Below are positions 24,901 through 27,675 of a stretch of 27,675 nucleotides of DNA, piece by piece. The DNA lies in contig CALSCQ010003022.1 in assembly GCA_943704525.1 (NCBI GenBank), positions 1 to 27,675 of the forward strand. Direction: 5' to 3'. The DNA comes from Pigoraptor vietnamica (lineage: Eukaryota; Opisthokonta; Filasterea). The position numbers were made by a program, and so were the translations under genes. How positions within the stretch are numbered: the stretch's first letter is position 1; each line of letters begins with the position of its first letter. The notes under the pieces were generated by a model. It made no database searches. It was not told where the DNA came from and worked only from the letters and a program-made list of their open reading frames with translations.

Positions 24901-26925
24901 GCGGAACAGAGGGTGGCGGTGCGGTTGCCGAGTTCGTGAAGCTGCGGTTCAGCTGCTGCTCAGCGGCCACGGGCGCCGCCTTGATGGCACCCGGCGCGTG
25001 CGCAATGCTGCTGCGATCGGGAAGGGACTCGACGGTGGCATACTCCTCCTGTGCCGTCGCATACGTTTCCTCTTGCGCATGCGCCTGCAACGGGGCCACG
25101 GCAACGGGTCAACTAACCGCTGGCAAGACAAGCCAAGAGTGTCGTTACTCACCGGAATGAGCGGCTGCTCGAGGCACTTGTTGTCCGAGAGGGGCTCCCG
25201 CAGGTACCGCTGGATGACTTCCTCGACCGTCTGGAACGACCGGCCACCGCACATGAGCAGCCGCCCGCTCTTCTCTATCTTGAAATGCTTGACCTGTCCA
25301 AGGACCCTGTGAAAAATTGCACACATCCGCCGGTAAGCACGGCAGCCCCAATCAAATAGTGCGCGTCCGGTTTGCACCAACCTGAACGAAATCGAGTAGT
25401 CGCCGGGCGTGTTCTCGCTCTCACGCAGCAGGTAGCTTCCCTCCCGGCCATCCCGCATAAGCAGCACTTTCGCCGCGTCACGTGAAATCTTCCCGTGGAA
25501 CCAATGCGCACGCGGCGGCACGCCGGCCATAGAGCCACCACTCGGCGCGGGAGATGCCGCTGGCGCAGATGTCGTCGTTGCAGCCTGCCAACGATTCGCT
25601 CGGTTAGACAAAGGCTTCGCGTTTGTAGTGCGCCACAGCAGGCACAATCCGGACACTATACCTTCTCCTTGACTAGCGTGCTCGGAATGAAGCCGACGAC
25701 TGATTTGCCACCGCCGGCCTGCTTCTTGCGCGCCCACCACCAGTTGGGATCATCGTCGTTGAGGACCTGCACAGAGGCACCGATAAGTACACCGGCGACG
25801 ATTGTAGGAGTTGAAAGGGACAATGTACACGGGGGCAGCATGCGCAACGCCCTGCATGTCTTCACGCACCGACATTGTGTCGCCCTTTGTGAACGAAAGC
25901 TCATCCGGGGACGCCGCCGTGTAGTCATACAGGGCCACCACAATCTTGCGGACGCCGCTCTCGTAAATTTGCTGCAGCAACCATGGGAACTAGCGTGAGC
26001 AGTACTGTCCGGCCCAGTGACCAACGCCGAGACGTCGGCGATCAACAGCTAGACCTTCCGAACTCGGCGCAAACGTACCCCCTCCGGCATCAGCGGGTAC
26101 TGGAGACACAAGTTTCCGGCGAGGTACGAGTTGCAGTAATATCCGATCAGGTCGATAAGCGAGTGGAAGCGACGCCCTCCCATGTAAAAGTCGCCCCAGT
26201 CGTTGATGATGCGAAAGTGCTTCACGACGCCATTGTTGATCCTGACACACACGGCAGAGTGTTAGCAGTCTTCTCGAGCCCGCACACTTAACGCCCCACA
26301 TGCATCACACATATACAGGCACGCATGCACGCGCACATGGACACGACACACGGCACGCACGCGTACGCGAATACATGTTTTGGTCTGCAAGAAACTCATT
26401 TCCTATGCCCCACGAACTCACCGGAACGAAAGCGAGTAATCTCCCGGCTGGCGAATGCTCTCTCGAATCAGATAGCTGCCCTCGCGACCCTTACGCACAA
26501 GCAACGCCTCGGCGTCTTCGCGGGTCATCTTGCCATGGAACCACCTAAAAGCAAGCCAGAGTCAATTGAGACTGGCGATGCGCGACACATGCGTGCACTG
26601 TTCAAGTCCGACATATCAACTGCAAGCAGCGCTGTTCGTCGTACTCACTCCTGCTCCGGGGGTGCCTGGATGGCGCCGGGCTGTTTGTGCTTCTTCTCCT
26701 CGACAACATCAAAGTCGTCGTCGGCAATAGTGCTCATGTTCACGGAGCTCCCCGCCGACACGCTGCCGTACCGGCTGCAAGCCAAGCGACAACACGCATG
26801 AGCAACTGCACGACTGACAAATCCCCGATCCACCCGAACACATCACGACCAGCCACTTCTCCACGCCGAATGCACCACGTTCGCGAGTGTGCGCACCTGG
26901 GGACCGTCTCGTACATGTCGTCCAT
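21956..26925 (-). CDS. RASA1: p120 RasGAP (RASA1-like): SH2-SH3-SH2-PH-C2-RasGAP
   Basis: Twenty-one exons, 978 residues (human 1047). Exons: 26897-26925, 26649-26774, 26422-26544, 26079-26241, 25870-25971, 25662-25766, 25382-25584, 25153-25306, 24656-25084, 24446-24552, 24223-24277, 23988-24155, 23706-23905, 23449-23618, 23235-23377, 22972-23084, 22783-22866, 22649-22716, 22410-22576, 22177-22302, 21956-22057. Domains: SH2 at about 53-145 (phosphate-binding Arg79), SH3 at about 156-215 (ALYDY, WWW, GFIPS), SH2 at about 244-335 (Arg270), PH at about 408-508, C2 at about 520-650, RasGAP at about 655-950. The arginine finger is Arg719 ([18 protein letters not shown]); the second motif is [16 protein letters not shown]. 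By family it stimulates Ras GTP hydrolysis and is recruited to phosphotyrosine by its SH2 domains. All key residues are present. One intron uses a GC donor. Extra tyrosine motifs occur at both ends. Confidence 0.95.
23619..23705 (-). other. GC-AG intron of RASA1-like gene
   Basis: On the minus strand the exon ends GAGTACAG and the intron begins GCGAGT. The acceptor is CACAAGCAG. Joining AG to C CAA CTG gives Glu-Tyr-Ser-Gln-Leu-Lys, matching EYSEFK at the start of the human RasGAP domain. A GT four bases on is out of phase with any nearby acceptor. An alternative acceptor three bases earlier would add one Ser. Confidence 0.75.
24624..24650. repeat. homopolymer G27 (C27 in the RasGAP transcript)
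   Basis: Twenty-seven consecutive G on the plus strand. In the minus-strand gene this is C27 starting at intron position +6, directly after the GTACG donor that follows the PH-domain exon. Confidence 0.95.
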
Positions 26926-27456
26926 GATTGCGACGACGGGCGCCGAGGCCCAATGCCACGCACAGCGGCCTCAGAGCGAGCGTGCCACACACGAGTGACC
27001 GACGGCGTACTTGCGGGCTCGACAGTGCGCACACAGACGCGTTGAATGTGCTCGAGAGAAAGCGAGTGTCGTGCACGTTCCTCTTGAGCCGAAAGAAGCC
27101 GTGCGGCGCACAAGTCAATACTGGCACCGGCTGGTAAACAAGCGTTCTAAGAAATCCGGGGTAATCCGGAGTTGCCAACGGGATTCTCTGTTTGGGCAGT
27201 CACCACCTCAGGCATTGGCCGACACCGTTTCGGATAAACAAGGCCGCGCGCAGCTCTTTCGCACCCGTGAGTTCAGTTTGTAGCGGCGCCTCTTTAGGAG
27301 GGAGGCGCGTGACACACACTTTGTGCGCTGTAGTCGACGACTTTCGCAGGGCGTTGCCACTGCCTGTCTCTGCGTAAGCGACTGAGGCGCACGCGGAGGG
27401 TGACGCGCCCACGGGTTGATTGCGTCGAAAGCAGTAGGTCGCGCCACCCGCCAAAG
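26926..27456. promoter_or_regulatory. divergent promoter region (RasGAP / 3'-edge gene)
   Basis: About 530 bp between head-to-head starts. No CRE or CCAAT was noticed. Short direct repeats (AATCCGG at about 27153 and 27163) are present. No exon is supported. Confidence 0.45.
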
Positions 27457-27525
27457 ATGAACTTCTTCAAGAAGAAGAAGAAGGACGGGCCGCCGTCCCT
27501 TCCCGAGCCCGACTATAACTCGAAG
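27457..27525 (+). CDS. first coding exon of an unidentified gene (continues beyond window)
   Basis: ATG at 27457 encodes 23 residues, MNFFKKKKKDGPPSLPEP then DYNSK, up to a GTGCGT donor at 27526 in phase 0. This N-terminus is short, basic and then Pro-rich. That resembles the first exon of a cytosolic protein, but nothing more can be said, because the rest lies beyond the repeat at the window end. The call rests on start codon, donor and the divergent position next to the RasGAP. Confidence 0.55.
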
Positions 27526-27556
27526 GTGCGTCAGCGGAAGCCTCTGTCTGGCAGGT

Positions 27557-27675
<119 letters not shown>

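Overview
This window is nuclear DNA from an intron-rich eukaryote. Its genes carry about 67 short spliceosomal introns, mostly 70-200 bp, with 5' sites such as GTGCGT, GTGAGT and GTGGGT. There are many CA/GT microsatellites, no operon-like spacing, and protein families found only in eukaryotes. A p120-RasGAP-like gene (SH2-SH3-SH2-PH-C2-RasGAP) sits beside orthologue-grade SLC49A3, LRRC20, HTD2 and PHAF1 genes. This points to a GC-rich unicellular holozoan, such as a choanoflagellate, filasterean or ichthyosporean relative. The placement is an inference; no rRNA or lineage marker is present.

Layout: (1) 1-1921, minus: CAMK/AMPK-like Ser/Thr kinase, truncated at the window edge. (2) 2763-4865, plus: SLC49A3/MFSD7-like transporter. 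(3) 5251-6996, minus: seven-bladed WD40 protein with a coiled-coil tail. (4) 8001-10817, plus: PHAF1 (UPF0183). (5) 10980-12182, minus: LRRC20-like protein with a 16-nt microexon next to a minisatellite. (6) 12394-13476, plus: mitochondrial HTD2. (7) 13620-15333, minus: GALT. (8) 15634-16888, plus: CWC15. (9) 17335-19683, minus: eIF2 beta. (10) 20596-21249, minus: intronless orphan with a CxxC...CxxC motif and a PPxY. (11) 21956-26925, minus: 21-exon RASA1-like RasGAP. (12) 27457 onward, plus: first exon of an unknown gene, followed by a (GT)n tract to the window end. I rebuilt the exon structures by hand; every spliced reading frame closes in phase.

The genes do not form one pathway. They are housekeeping functions (translation initiation, splicing, galactose metabolism, mitochondrial fatty-acid synthesis, autophagy) plus signalling (kinase, RasGAP). 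The first nine genes strictly alternate in strand, giving divergent pairs with shared promoters and convergent pairs with short 3' gaps. Several promoter intervals carry CCAAT, CACGTG and TGACGTCA motifs.

I did not find a new multi-gene system. The items most worth following up are the RasGAP (canonical SH3, several tyrosine motifs, a GC-AG intron), the microexon beside the VNTR in LRRC20, the four lysine blocks of eIF2 beta, the orphan zinc-motif protein, and the unusual 5' splice-site preference.
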